Positions 25,429-34,705 of a stretch of DNA of 64,000 nucleotides are shown here, one piece after another (position 1 is the stretch's first letter; each line of letters begins with the position of its first letter). The translations under genes were made by a program, and so were the position numbers. Under the pieces are notes generated by a model. The model did not search any database. It was not told the DNA's origin and worked only from the letters and a program-made list of their open reading frames with translations. Source of the DNA: Acidobacteriaceae bacterium (GTDB taxonomy: Bacteria; Acidobacteriota; Terriglobia; Terriglobales; Acidobacteriaceae); the NCBI GenBank assembly GCA_025360645.1, contig JANYBT010000101.1, forward strand, positions 1 to 64,000, given 5' to 3'.

Positions 25429-26385
25429 CTACGAACTGCCAATCAAGATGCCGGTCGCAAACACCAGCAGTCCCCCGACCATGACTTGAAACGCGGCGGA
25501 GAGAAATGGTGTGTCCATATAGCGATGGCGGATATAGCTGATCAGGGCCAACTCCACGATCACGACCGCCATCGCAACCCCCATCGCATAGCGGAAGTCG
25601 TGGATCAGAAAGGGCAAGGTGTGTCCAATGCCGCCGGCCGCGGTCATCAGGCCACTCACCGTGCCGCGTAGCCAGGGATGGCCGCGCCCAGTCAGAGAGC
25701 CATCATCGGAGAGCGCTTCGGCAAAGCCCATCGAGATGCCAGCGCCGATGGAGGCCGCCAAGCCCACCAGAAATGCATCCCAACTGCTCCGGGTGGCGAG
25801 GGCCGCCGCGAATACTGGCGCCAAAGTGGAAACCGAGCCGTCCATCAGGCCGGCCAGACCGGGCTGAACAATCTGCAGCAGAAACAAGCGCCGCTCCGCC
25901 GCTTCTTCCTTTTGCGCGATATCCGGAGTAATGGTGGCTTCCAGGGATTCCGCGGCGTTTTGGTGTTGCCGCTCCGCCTCGGCCAAGTTGCCCAGCAACT
26001 TGCGGATGCCCGCGTCGGTCACCTGTTCGATGGCGCGCTCGTAGAACCGCCGGGTTTCCAACTCCATCGTTTCGGCCTGCTTCCGCACCGCCGCAATGGG
26101 GAGCGGGCGCACCAGCCACAGCGGCTTGCGCTGAATAAAACCTTTGACGTCCTGCCGCCGGATCAGTGGGATGTGTTCGCCGAAGCGCTCGCGGTACGTG
26201 TCAATCAACTGGGTGCGGTGGTGCGACTCCTCCTCGCGCATTTCCTCAAACAACTTGGCCGTGCCGGGATAGGTCTCGCGCAATCCGTCGGCGAAGTCGC
26301 CATATACTCGGCCATCCTCTTCTTCCGAAGTGATCGCCAGCGCCAGAATCTCGCGCTCTGACAAGTCCTTAAACTTTCGTGCCAT
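25429..26385 (-). CDS. MbfA-like iron exporter (ferritin-like + VIT1 domain)
   Basis: 318 residues in two parts. An N-terminal erythrin/ferritin-like four-helix bundle has EEEDGRVY, EMREEESHH, ELETRRFYERAI and AEAERQHQ as the di-iron ExxH-type ligands. A C-terminal VIT1/CCC1 membrane domain carries GLMDGSVSTLAPVFAAAL and AASIGAGISMGFAEALSDDG. This fusion is the layout of MbfA, which exports iron and protects against peroxide stress. ATG 26385 has AGGAGG four bases upstream. Confidence 0.88.
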   Translation of the reverse strand: MARKFKDLSEREILALAITSEEEDGRVYGDFADGLRETYPGTAKLFEEMREEESHHRTQLIDTYRERFGEHIPLIRRQDVKGFIQRKPLWLVRPLPIAAVRKQAETMELETRRFYERAIEQVTDAGIRKLLGNLAEAERQHQNAAESLEATITPDIAQKEEAAERRLFLLQIVQPGLAGLMDGSVSTLAPVFAAALATRSSWDAFLVGLAASIGAGISMGFAEALSDDGSLTGRGHPWLRGTVSGLMTAAGGIGHTLPFLIHDFRYAMGVAMAVVIVELALISYIRHRYMDTPFLSAAFQVMVGGLLVFATGILIGSS

Positions 26386-26707
26386 CCCGCCTCCTGAATA
26401 CGACTCCCGATTGTAGCTGAGTTTGAGAAGGGAAGAAACGCAGGCAGGGTGAATTCGACCAGAGCGCGGAAACCGCCATGCCGACTGGGGAAGAGCGTTG
26501 GAGGCCTCCAATCCCAATTTGGGATGCTGTCACGGGTGCGAGTGACCTCTATCACCGCAGGTTGGGTCACCTGTCCGCACAATGGATGTACGGGATCCGC
26601 AAGAGATTTGGTGTTCAATTCAAACTTGGATTCCGGGCTTTCGTCCGCAAGAACGAGGGGCGGAGCGCACGGCTCGTCCCATTCATTTTGCAACAAGGAG
26701 AACACAC
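26386..26707. other. 322-nt divergent intergenic region
   Basis: Holds the promoters of the divergent MbfA-like gene and of the secreted protein at 26708. No Fur box or other operator could be recognised by eye, and I see no further gene. Confidence 0.4.
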
Positions 26708-28240
26708 ATGAGAACCAGGGGTTTCGTGGTAGCCATCATTCTGTGCGTCGTAGCCTCGGCGGGTGCATTTGCCCAGGAGTTGACGCGTGCTTCCGCTTCT
26801 GACAGTTGCGCCGGGTTTACTCTCCGGGTTCTAGGTGAAGGTCTGACCAAGCGCGCGAACGTACAGTTCACCATTACGATCGTGCCGGCGAAGGGATCCA
26901 ACATTACCATCACTGGAACGGCGCCGGTCAAGCCTACCGAAAAAGGGGAATTCGGCGGCACCTTCACCCGCAACTGGTCCGACTATAAAATCACCCTGAA
27001 AGACTCCTACACCCTCAGAGGCAAGGCGCGGTTGGCGACGGGTACCGAGAAAGTGGTTCCCATCAACTTTGCTCTCAAGACCCTGAGCTGCAAATTGACT
27101 TCGAATGCGTGCCTGTCCACCAGCTCGCTGGCAGTCTTGACGCAAGGCACCGCGGTGACGGCCTATGTGCCGAATGGCGCGTGGTCCACCCTCACCACCG
27201 GTCTGCAAGTAGTTCCCCTCGAAGGTGGCGGCACGGTGGCCTCGGTACCGACCACGAACGTGGTCAATTCCTGCTCCTCCAATTCGGCCACTGGAGTCAC
27301 GGTATGCACCGCGAACAACACCGACGTCTACCTATTGAAAGGCAGCGCCCTCACCAACACTTTGACCAGCGGCGCTGATGCTTTCGCAAGTTTCTCGGGC
27401 GGCAGCTGCATGAACTGCGGCGTCGCTATCAACAACCTCACCAATACAGCAGTCCTGGCCATTGGGATCAGCACTTCCCCGTCCCAGAGCGGCCTACAGT
27501 TCCTGGATCTGGCGACCAATACCTTCCAGACTCCAGTAGCGTCCAACTACATCATCTCGGAAGACGTGGTCTGGGACCAGAACCGCAACTTGATTCTGTC
27601 GCCCGGCGAAAGTGGATCCTATGACATCTTCCAGACCTCGCCGAGCCTGGTGGAATACAGCAACGTAGTCGGAGGAATACTGGATTCCGGCGGCGAAGAC
27701 TGCACCACAGGGATCGCGTTGGCGGCGGATGAATTCACCGGCAGCCTCTACATCACCGACCTGACTCAGGCCAAATTCTCCGTCGGCACCTGGAGCGGGG
27801 CGGGACAGTTCCAGTCGTTCTCGGAGTTCATTCCGTTTGCTGCGGGGACATCGGGAATCGCAGTCTCTCCGGGTTCGCAGCTGGCGGTCGTAGCCGGCGA
27901 ATTCGGCGGCAACCAGTTCGGAGTGGTGCAACTGCCATCCGCTTCCGGAGCAGGCATTCCTGCGGTCGTCGACTATGTCGCTGCCGCTTTGCCAAACACG
28001 CCAGACGGTCAAGTCTGGCAGCAGGGCCTGGATCCGCATACCGTTACTGCGTATGTCGGCCCGACCAGCAAAATCGCTTATGCCCTGCTCGCCAATGGCG
28101 CCGGTATTCCACCGACGTATTTGGCGATCGTGGATATGCAAGCCCTGATGAATGCACCGAGAGTAGCTGGGTCTCACAATATTGACCCCACCTACGACCT
28201 GCTGGTGACTGGCGTGGTGAAGTACATCGCGACCTTCTAA
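26708..28240 (+). CDS. Secreted protein, propeller-like C-terminal region, unknown
   Basis: 510 residues with a signal peptide (GFVVAIILCVVASAGAFAQ). About 110 residues of beta-rich, Ig-like sequence follow, then a Ser/Thr/Gly-rich part with surface-repeat phrases such as DFMTDLTQ-type strands (LYITDLTQAKFSVGTW) and GIAVSPGSQLAVVAGEFGG. These suggest a YVTN-like propeller. Several cysteines occur in pairs (CMNC, SC...C) and may form disulfides. AAGGAG lies seven bases before the ATG, and a strong terminator follows the stop. No named family. Confidence 0.7.
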   Translation: MRTRGFVVAIILCVVASAGAFAQELTRASASDSCAGFTLRVLGEGLTKRANVQFTITIVPAKGSNITITGTAPVKPTEKGEFGGTFTRNWSDYKITLKDSYTLRGKARLATGTEKVVPINFALKTLSCKLTSNACLSTSSLAVLTQGTAVTAYVPNGAWSTLTTGLQVVPLEGGGTVASVPTTNVVNSCSSNSATGVTVCTANNTDVYLLKGSALTNTLTSGADAFASFSGGSCMNCGVAINNLTNTAVLAIGISTSPSQSGLQFLDLATNTFQTPVASNYIISEDVVWDQNRNLILSPGESGSYDIFQTSPSLVEYSNVVGGILDSGGEDCTTGIALAADEFTGSLYITDLTQAKFSVGTWSGAGQFQSFSEFIPFAAGTSGIAVSPGSQLAVVAGEFGGNQFGVVQLPSASGAGIPAVVDYVAAALPNTPDGQVWQQGLDPHTVTAYVGPTSKIAYALLANGAGIPPTYLAIVDMQALMNAPRVAGSHNIDPTYDLLVTGVVKYIATF

Positions 28241-28266
28241 AGCGGCGCAACCGCAGCAAAGATCCG

Positions 28267-28296
28267 ACCGCCCGGACCCATCCGGGCGGTTTGGTC
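28267..28296 (+). terminator. Intrinsic terminator after the secreted-protein gene
   Basis: ACCGCCCGGA (28267-28276), loop CCCA, TCCGGGCGGT (28281-28290): a perfect 10-bp GC-rich stem with a short TTTGGT tail. Confidence 0.7.
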
Positions 28297-28369
28297 ATTC
28301 CGAGAGCGTTTGCACTCCCGAATGGAGCGCCCAGAGTAAGGTTTAGCCCTGCACCCTACCCTCTGCTTC

Positions 28370-28445
28370 AGGGTTTACCCCGTGATCCCCTGTGTACCCT
28401 GTGGTCGAGGGTTTACCCTGTGATCCCCTGTGTACCCTGTGGTAA
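28370..28445. repeat. Two 38-nt tandem units of an ACCCTGTG repeat
   Basis: Units 28370-28407 and 28408-28445 differ at only a few bases and contain GATCCCCTGTGTACCCTGTG. The related motifs CCCTGTGCTCCCCTGTG (near 32550) and, inverted, near 53081-53119 show a dispersed family. The units are contiguous without spacers, so this is not a CRISPR array. Confidence 0.75.
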
Positions 28446-28532
28446 AAGGTTCTTACGAATGCGCGGAGAGAGCGCCACGCGGGATTTCCATGCATCAGGT
28501 CGCTGGCCTGGAAAGCGCTTGGAACAAAGAAA

Positions 28533-28559
28533 GGCGATCCGAAATGGTTCCGGATCGCC
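28533..28559 (-). terminator. Intrinsic terminator of the IPT/TIG gene
   Basis: GGCGATCCG (28533-28541) and CGGATCGCC (28551-28559). On the minus strand it is followed by TTTCTTTGTT. It lies 24 nt beyond the minus-strand stop. Confidence 0.65.
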
Positions 28560-28582
28560 GAGAGTGAGCTTATCTTCTGACG

Positions 28583-30670
28583 TCAGTTGACGGTGAAGTT
28601 GGTGGCGCTGGTGGCGGTGCCGCCAGACGTGGTGATTACGATCTTGCCAGTCACCGCACCCGTAGGAACGGTCACCGTCACCTGACTATCAGAGTTGATT
28701 GTGAACACCGTCGCCGTCACTCCGCCGAACGTCACCTTGGTGGTTTGGGTCAGTCCGGTACCGGTGATCACCACGCTAATTCCCACATGGCCGCTCGTGG
28801 GCGTGAAGCTGACGATGGTCGGCGTCACGCTGAAGTTGGTGGCGCTGGTGGCCGTGCCGCCGGTCGTGGTGATCGCAATCTTGCCGGTCAACACGCCCGT
28901 CGGCGCAGTAGCCGTCACCTGCGAATCGGAGTTCACGACGAAGCTGGTCGCGGCCGCCCCATCAAATGTCACCGCCGTGGTTTGGGTGAGGCCGGTGCCG
29001 GTGATGACCACCGACGTTCCAGCTTTACCACTGCTGGGCGTGAAGCTGGTGATGGTCGGCGTTACGTTGAACGTTCCTGAGCTAGTCGCCACTCCACCCG
29101 TGGTGGTGATTGCAATCTTGCCCGTCTTCGCTCCGCTGGGAACGGTAACGGTGACTTGAGAGTCGGAGTTTACGGTGAAAGTCGTCGCCGTGACTCCGCC
29201 GATGGTCACCTTGGTCGCCTGCGTGAGCCCCGTGCCGGTAACCGTTACCGTCGATCCGACGATGCCGCTGGACGGAGTGAAGCTGGCGATCGAAGGCAGG
29301 ATCTTGAAGTTCTGCGTGCTGGTCAATGTCGTAGTGCCCGTGGTCACAGTCACTGTTCCGGTCAGCGCCCCTGCCGGAACCGTGGCGCTGATGTAAGTGC
29401 TTCCGCTGACCGTGATGGTGGTCGCCTGCACCCCGCCGAACTTCACGACGGACGAGCCGCTGAACCCCTGCCCGAGAATTCCCACCTTGCTTCCCACGGC
29501 GCCTGAAGTTGCCGAGATCGAGATAAACGGCGCGAGCCCCACGTTCAAGCTGTAAAAAGAACCGTTACCGTGCGCGCCGCCGCCGTTCACCAGCCCATAC
29601 AGCAGGCCGTTGGTATCTTGCATCACCGTTTCCTCGGGGTTGCATCCATGAGTGTTGTCGAAGTTATATACGACCGAGAAAGCACCAGCCGGCGTCACCT
29701 TGTAGATCGTGCCGCAGCCCGAGCTGCCTCCGCTATTGGTGTCCCCGTAAAGATTCCCATCGCTGGCCAATATCAGCTGACCGAAAGGCTCGAAGCCGTC
29801 GGTAGTGCCATTCAAGTTGTGCAACACCGTGAACGTTCCTGATTGGGTCAACGAGTAGATTACGCCGGCATTGCTGGTGCCGCCCAGCGAAGCTGCCCCG
29901 TAAAACTTGCCATTTCCCGCCTGCACCATGCCGCCGGCCGCGTCGGCTCCATCGCTTGAGGTGAAGTTGTGTAGAACTGTGAATACGCCTAAAGGAGTGA
30001 CCTTGTAGGCCGTGCCAAACCCATTGCCGCCACCCAGATTGAATGCGCCATAAAGATTGCCGTCGCTGCCCAGGGTCAACTGGCCCCCTTGGTAGCCCTC
30101 GCTCATGCTGAGGGTGTGCAATGTCGTAAACACTCCGGACGACGTCACTTTGTAGATGCTTGCGGGATTGGAATTGGTCGTTCCGTAAAAGCTCCCGTTG
30201 GTCCCCATCACCATTGCGTTGTAAGGGTTGTACTCATCGCCGGTATTTGCAAAGTTGTGCAATACCGTCAGAGTGCCCGCTGGCGTTACCTTGAAGAGAG
30301 TACCCAGGCCACTGGCGCCGCCACTGACCGCATCTCCGTACAGGTTGCCGTCCGAGCCCAGCGTGGTGCCGCCAGCCGGCGAGATGCCGGTAGTATTGCT
30401 AAGGCTGGTGACGATGGTCACGGTGCCGGTCAGATTCATCTTGAAGACGGTCCCCTGAGCCGAGGTGCCTCCCTGTCCAGATTCGGCGTAAAGACTGCCG
30501 TCGCGGCCTTGGGCGACCTTCCCGCTGTTGAAATTGAAAGGGTCTCCTGCGGCGGAGTTAAAGTCGTGAAGGTCGGTAAAGGTTTGGGCGGATGCCAGCA
30601 TTGGCCCCGCGAGGCCCAGCATCAGCATGCACAGGACCGAGCGGAAAGCGGTATTCAAATTGAGTGTCAA
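28583..30670 (-). CDS. Secreted propeller (GloVer-type repeats) + four IPT/TIG domains
   Basis: About 695 residues. After the signal peptide (CMLMLGLAGPMLASAQ) come seven repeats of the pattern NLYGxxxxGGxxxxGTxFKxTPxGxxTxLHNF, as in acidobacterial 'choice-of-anchor tandem repeat' proteins that form a propeller. Four consecutive IPT/TIG Ig-like domains follow (SFTPSSGxxGTxVxITGTGL ... GKIAITTTGG). The last three are nearly identical in DNA too, suggesting recent duplication. A TTG start at 30670 has CAGGAG just upstream and puts the signal peptide at the N-terminus. ATG 30736 is the alternative. Likely cell-surface adhesion or polysaccharide binding. Confidence 0.8.
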   Translation of the reverse strand: MTLNLNTAFRSVLCMLMLGLAGPMLASAQTFTDLHDFNSAAGDPFNFNSGKVAQGRDGSLYAESGQGGTSAQGTVFKMNLTGTVTIVTSLSNTTGISPAGGTTLGSDGNLYGDAVSGGASGLGTLFKVTPAGTLTVLHNFANTGDEYNPYNAMVMGTNGSFYGTTNSNPASIYKVTSSGVFTTLHTLSMSEGYQGGQLTLGSDGNLYGAFNLGGGNGFGTAYKVTPLGVFTVLHNFTSSDGADAAGGMVQAGNGKFYGAASLGGTSNAGVIYSLTQSGTFTVLHNLNGTTDGFEPFGQLILASDGNLYGDTNSGGSSGCGTIYKVTPAGAFSVVYNFDNTHGCNPEETVMQDTNGLLYGLVNGGGAHGNGSFYSLNVGLAPFISISATSGAVGSKVGILGQGFSGSSVVKFGGVQATTITVSGSTYISATVPAGALTGTVTVTTGTTTLTSTQNFKILPSIASFTPSSGIVGSTVTVTGTGLTQATKVTIGGVTATTFTVNSDSQVTVTVPSGAKTGKIAITTTGGVATSSGTFNVTPTITSFTPSSGKAGTSVVITGTGLTQTTAVTFDGAAATSFVVNSDSQVTATAPTGVLTGKIAITTTGGTATSATNFSVTPTIVSFTPTSGHVGISVVITGTGLTQTTKVTFGGVTATVFTINSDSQVTVTVPTGAVTGKIVITTSGGTATSATNFTVN

Positions 30671-30910
30671 TTGGACTCCTGAATTGTGCGAGGAATTGCA
30701 ATTCCTCGCTGATTGGTTGGTAGGGTGCAGTCTCATGGCATTCCCACCCGGTGTCAACCTACCTGGGTACCACCAGTGGTTCACGCGCTAAACATAACGA
30801 TTCAGAAGAGTTAATGGCTTGGGTCACGCGAATCGAGTGGCTCGAGCCATGGGGATTGCGGCCTTCACTAGTGGTACACTTGAAAGCACCCCCCGAGAGC
30901 GTCCGTTCCC

Positions 30911-32482
30911 ATGGATCAGGCCCTTCATCAGTCCGAAGTGGTGCGCTTCGGCGTCTTTGAGGCGGACTTGCTGTCTGGCGAGTTGCGCCGCAGCGGAGCC
31001 CGAGTGCGGGTTCAGGAACTGCCGTTCCGCGCCCTCCGTCTGCTGGTGCGGCGTCCCGGAGAAGTCGTCAACCGCGAAGAGTTGCGCCGCGAACTCTGGC
31101 CTCACGACGTCCATGTGGATTTTGAACGAGGGATTTCCAGCACCATGAATCGCCTGCGGGCAACCCTGGGAGACACCGCCGCCAAGCCGTTGTTCATCGA
31201 GACCGTGGAGCGCAAAGGCTACCGCTGGATTGCGCCGCTGCATGTCGTGAAACCCAACCAGGCAGCGGATGCGGTGGCCGCCGTGCCGAGGCCATTTATC
31301 GTGCCGCCGTTGGCTGCCGATTCCGAAGTGAGCGACGTCCCCAGTGCTGAGGAGAATCGCACCGGGCCCGCTCTTGGCCGTCGGCAACTACGCGTCGCCG
31401 CGGCACTGGTGGTCTTGCTGGTGCTCGCCGCCATCGCCGTGGTCCGATGGCGTCCTAAACTGGACCCGGCCTCAACGCTCTCTGCGGTTTCCACTCCGCG
31501 CAAACCAGCCAAGAACGCAGCAGCGGAAGATTTCTACCTGAAGGGCCGCTACCACTGGAACAAGCGCACCCCCTCGGACTTGAATGAGGCGGTGGATTTC
31601 TTTATGCAAGCCATCGTGCATGATCCGGGGTACGCCCCCGCCTACGTAGGTCTGGCCGATTCCTACAATCTGTTGCGCGAGTTCAGCGTGATGCCGGCCA
31701 CTGAAGCTTACCCCCGCGCATTGGCTGCAGCCCAGCAGGCTGTGATTCTCGATCCCCGTTCGGCAGACGCGCATAGCTCTTTGGCGTTTGCCAGTTTTTG
31801 GGGCTTCAGCCGCGTCGTCGATGCGGACCGCGAATTTCGCCGCGCCCTCGAACTCGATCCCACTAATGCGCGGGCCCATCACTGGTACGCCACCTTCCTG
31901 GGAGAAATTCGGCGTTTCCCGGAAGCGCTGACTGAGATTGAACGGGCCCGGCAGTTGGATCCCTCGTCGCCGGCCATCCTGGCTGATAAAGGTCTTTTGC
32001 TGATCCTCGCCGACCAAACCACGCAGGCCTTCGACCTGCTCCGGCAAATGGAGGCCAGCGACCCCTCGTTTGTTTCCACCCACCAATATCTGGCGCCAAT
32101 CTACCGCATGCGCGGCGAATACCGTTCCTACTTTGACCAAATCGAAACCGTGGCCCGGCTGCAGCACGACAGCCAAGCCCTACGCATTCTGGCTGAAGAG
32201 GAAGTGATTTTTGCGCACGGCGGATATCCCGCGTTGCTGCGGGCCCGCTTGCAGCGCGACTCCGTGCGCTATGCCCAGGGGGTGGCAACCGACTTTACTC
32301 TCGCCGCCGACTATGCCTGGTTGGGTAAAAAACAAGACGCACTTCACTACCTGGAGAACGCGTACCAGAAGCATGATCCCGCGATGTGCACCCTGCTGGT
32401 GAATGTAGACTTGCTGAATCTGCACGACGAACCCAGATTCAAGGAACTGCTAAAAGAACTAGGCCTCACACCGGCGCATTGA
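30911..32482 (+). CDS. CadC-like winged-helix regulator with membrane anchor and TPR domain
   Basis: 523 residues. An OmpR-type winged helix (about residues 10-105: FGVFEADLLSGELRRSG, LPFRALRLLVRRPGEVV, LWPHDVHVDFERGISS, IETVERKGYRWIA) has no receiver domain. Next is a Pro/Ala linker, one transmembrane helix (VAAALVVLLVLAAIAVV, about 160-176), and a C-terminal TPR domain (YAPAYVGLADSYNLL, DPTNARAHHWYATFLGE). This DNA-binding, helix, sensor layout is that of the CadC/ToxR type, widespread in Acidobacteriota. Target genes unknown; the IPT/TIG gene is divergent from it. Confidence 0.88.
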   Translation: MDQALHQSEVVRFGVFEADLLSGELRRSGARVRVQELPFRALRLLVRRPGEVVNREELRRELWPHDVHVDFERGISSTMNRLRATLGDTAAKPLFIETVERKGYRWIAPLHVVKPNQAADAVAAVPRPFIVPPLAADSEVSDVPSAEENRTGPALGRRQLRVAAALVVLLVLAAIAVVRWRPKLDPASTLSAVSTPRKPAKNAAAEDFYLKGRYHWNKRTPSDLNEAVDFFMQAIVHDPGYAPAYVGLADSYNLLREFSVMPATEAYPRALAAAQQAVILDPRSADAHSSLAFASFWGFSRVVDADREFRRALELDPTNARAHHWYATFLGEIRRFPEALTEIERARQLDPSSPAILADKGLLLILADQTTQAFDLLRQMEASDPSFVSTHQYLAPIYRMRGEYRSYFDQIETVARLQHDSQALRILAEEEVIFAHGGYPALLRARLQRDSVRYAQGVATDFTLAADYAWLGKKQDALHYLENAYQKHDPAMCTLLVNVDLLNLHDEPRFKELLKELGLTPAH

Positions 32483-32591
32483 CCCGCATCCCCCCCCGCG
32501 ACCTGACAACGAGTTTTCTGAAGCGTCCTCGGTAGTTTGTCTTTTATTACCCTGTGCTCCCCTGTGCCCCCTGAGGTTCTCGCCCTTTACG

Positions 32592-32627
32592 CCAAAAAAG
32601 AAAACACCGGCAGAATATCGCCGGTGT
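32592..32627 (-). terminator. Intrinsic terminator of the M48 peptidase gene
   Basis: ACACCGGC (32604-32611) pairs with GCCGGTGT (32620-32627), and on the minus strand TTTTCTTTTTTGG follows. Lies between two convergent genes. Confidence 0.8.
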
Positions 32628-32660
32628 CTCCATTTCCACTTCGCCCTGCTGGAGCTAAAT

Positions 32661-33806
32661 CTAGTTCTGGTTCGAATCGTCGCGGCGCTTGAGCGTCGGA
32701 TGATTGTCGTCGGTGGTGCTTCCGCTGTCTCCAGGTTTTTCTGTCGAGGACGTACGCCGCAGCGTCGGACGATTCGCATCTTTCTGGTCCGTGACTTTGT
32801 GCCGGTTTTCTAACGAGGCCAGTCGCGCCTTCACATCGTCAAACTCGGATGTCGAAACCACATACTGCACCCGGGCGGGTAGAATTCGCGCAATCTCTTC
32901 CTGCGACTTCTCAATCCGGTCGGGGGTTTGCGGGTGAGTGGAGAACGCCTTGGCCAGCGTCCCTGGCTTCTTCTTTTCCCGCGCCTGAACTTTTTCGAAG
33001 AAACTCACAAAAGCTTGCGGGTCGTAGCCTGACTTGTACATGTATTGCAGGCCCAGATAGTCGGCTTCCTGCTCGAAGCTGCGCGAGAAACTCAGAAAGG
33101 TCAAGGGCAGGCCTAATCCCACCGCGGCCTGCACCGCGTATCCAATGCCGCCGCCGATGAAGATGAGTGGGATGGTGCCAATATTCGCCCACTGCGACCG
33201 CGTCATCTGCCGCGTGGCATGGCGGGCCGCTACGTGCGCAATCTCATGCGCCATCACGCCGGCCAGTTCCGACTCTTCGTCCGCCGCCAGAATCAAACCC
33301 GAGTTCACGTAGAAGAATCCGCCGGGCAACGCAAACGCATTCACTTCGTCTGAGTCGATCACTTTGATGGTGAACGGCACTTGCGCGTCCGAGTTGCGCA
33401 CTAGGTTCTGACCGATGCGGTTCACGTACTCGGTCACCACCGGGTCCTGCACCAGTTTCACGCTGGATTCCACCTGCTGGGCGTATCCCCGGCCCATGCG
33501 GATCTCGCTTTCCAGCGAGTACCAGTTCCCCATGCCCCGGCCGCCGACCTTGCGGTTGCCAATGGCATCGACATCGTTCCGGCTGCCGTCATGCTTGACC
33601 TTGCTGTCGTCCGGTTCCTGCACCGGTTGGCTCTGGTTCTTGTCAACATTTGGTTTCACCGTATCCGGCGCTGCCGCCGGAGGAACCTGGGAACTATCCT
33701 GGGAACTATCCTGGGTTGGCGCATTCGTAGGCTGTTGCCCCAGCGCCAATGGAGAAAAGCTCATCACCAGGATGAGCAAACCGGCGAAAAACCGATGCAA
33801 CTTCAT
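32661..33806 (-). CDS. M48 family zinc metalloprotease (BepA/Oma1-like), secreted
   Basis: 381 residues with a signal peptide (FFAGLLILVMSFSPLALG). The linker carries a DSSQDSSQ duplication encoded by a 12-nt tandem repeat. The peptidase domain has the zinc motif GVMAHEIAHVAARH and the third ligand in FEQEADYLGLQYM. M48 enzymes of this type act on envelope proteins in outer-membrane quality control. A polar C-terminal tail has two ATLRR/PTLKRR-like repeats. ATG 33806 has GGGAG five bases upstream. Confidence 0.92.
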   Translation of the reverse strand: MKLHRFFAGLLILVMSFSPLALGQQPTNAPTQDSSQDSSQVPPAAAPDTVKPNVDKNQSQPVQEPDDSKVKHDGSRNDVDAIGNRKVGGRGMGNWYSLESEIRMGRGYAQQVESSVKLVQDPVVTEYVNRIGQNLVRNSDAQVPFTIKVIDSDEVNAFALPGGFFYVNSGLILAADEESELAGVMAHEIAHVAARHATRQMTRSQWANIGTIPLIFIGGGIGYAVQAAVGLGLPLTFLSFSRSFEQEADYLGLQYMYKSGYDPQAFVSFFEKVQAREKKKPGTLAKAFSTHPQTPDRIEKSQEEIARILPARVQYVVSTSEFDDVKARLASLENRHKVTDQKDANRPTLRRTSSTEKPGDSGSTTDDNHPTLKRRDDSNQN

Positions 33807-33999
33807 TTGAACTCCCATCTGATCCCACCACTTCCTGCCCAAAGTATACTCCGGACGGACCACACCCCTCCGCCATTGTTCCTATGCTTATTGGACGCCG
33901 GTCTCTCGCCTTTGGTTACTTGCGGAGGCGCGATTTCCAGGAATAAACAAAGCTTTGCGCCACGGCCCATGCCGGGTAGCCGCCGAGGCCCCAGTTGCC

Positions 34000-34644
34000 C
34001 TAGCGCCCGGCACCCTCCCCCGCGCCCACAATGTCAAACTCAATTCGCACTTCGTCTTTTACCTTGATGCTTCCCCCTGCCGCGCTCACCGGAGTGATGC
34101 CGAAGTCAGTCTGCTTGATCGCGACCGAGCCCCGATAGTGCCTTGACTCCTCTGTGGCCTGCACCTTCACCGGCTTGGTCTGGCCGTGCAAGGTCAGGCT
34201 GCCTGAAATCAACCACCCCTTCGCAGTTTTCTCCACACGAGTGGAACGAAACTCAATTTCCGGGTATTTCTGGATATCGAGCACTGAGCTTCCCAGCATG
34301 GTCTTTTGTATTTCTGCTCTGTCGGTTTCGGAGATATGCTCATCCACTACTTTAAGTGTTGCGGAGCTGACCCGCAGGTCCCCTGCGCCGTCCGCCTCAC
34401 TGAAACTTCCCCCAGCTACCGGCGCTTCGATGGTGTGATCGTGGCCCAGCGCAGAAAGCAAACCGGTCTTGTACACCCGCACCTGCATGCGGGACTTAGC
34501 CGCGTCGATCTGCTGCCGCCCTGCCGCTTGCATCGGAACCGCCCAGACTACCGCCAGGCAGAACCCGATCCCAATCTTTGCCGCGATCGTTGCGATGTTC
34601 GTTGCCACTGCGGTGTTCGTTGCGGTGTTCGTTGCGATGCTCAT
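34000..34644 (-). CDS. YceI-like periplasmic lipid-binding protein
   Basis: 214 residues. The signal region contains a repeated ATN-T/I-A pattern encoded by tandem 12-nt units (about 34590-34640), followed by a hydrophobic core. The mature part has the lipocalin-like YceI pattern: AAKSRMQVRVYKTGLLSALGHDHTIEAP, MLGSSVLDIQKYPEIEFRST and TLHGQTKPVKV, ending in GSIKVKDEVRIEFDI. These proteins bind isoprenoid-type lipids in the periplasm. ATG 34644 has GGAG four bases upstream. Confidence 0.88.
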   Translation of the reverse strand: MSIATNTATNTAVATNIATIAAKIGIGFCLAVVWAVPMQAAGRQQIDAAKSRMQVRVYKTGLLSALGHDHTIEAPVAGGSFSEADGAGDLRVSSATLKVVDEHISETDRAEIQKTMLGSSVLDIQKYPEIEFRSTRVEKTAKGWLISGSLTLHGQTKPVKVQATEESRHYRGSVAIKQTDFGITPVSAAGGSIKVKDEVRIEFDIVGAGEGAGR

Positions 34645-34705
34645 TTCTCTCCTTCGGCTGCGGCGGTGTAACATGGCGCGTCGCTCAACTTCAGGAGGTC
34701 ACGCC

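Noticed and set aside
28370-28445. Possible CRISPR array
   Set aside because: Only two 38-nt units directly adjoining each other without spacers, and no cas genes in the window.
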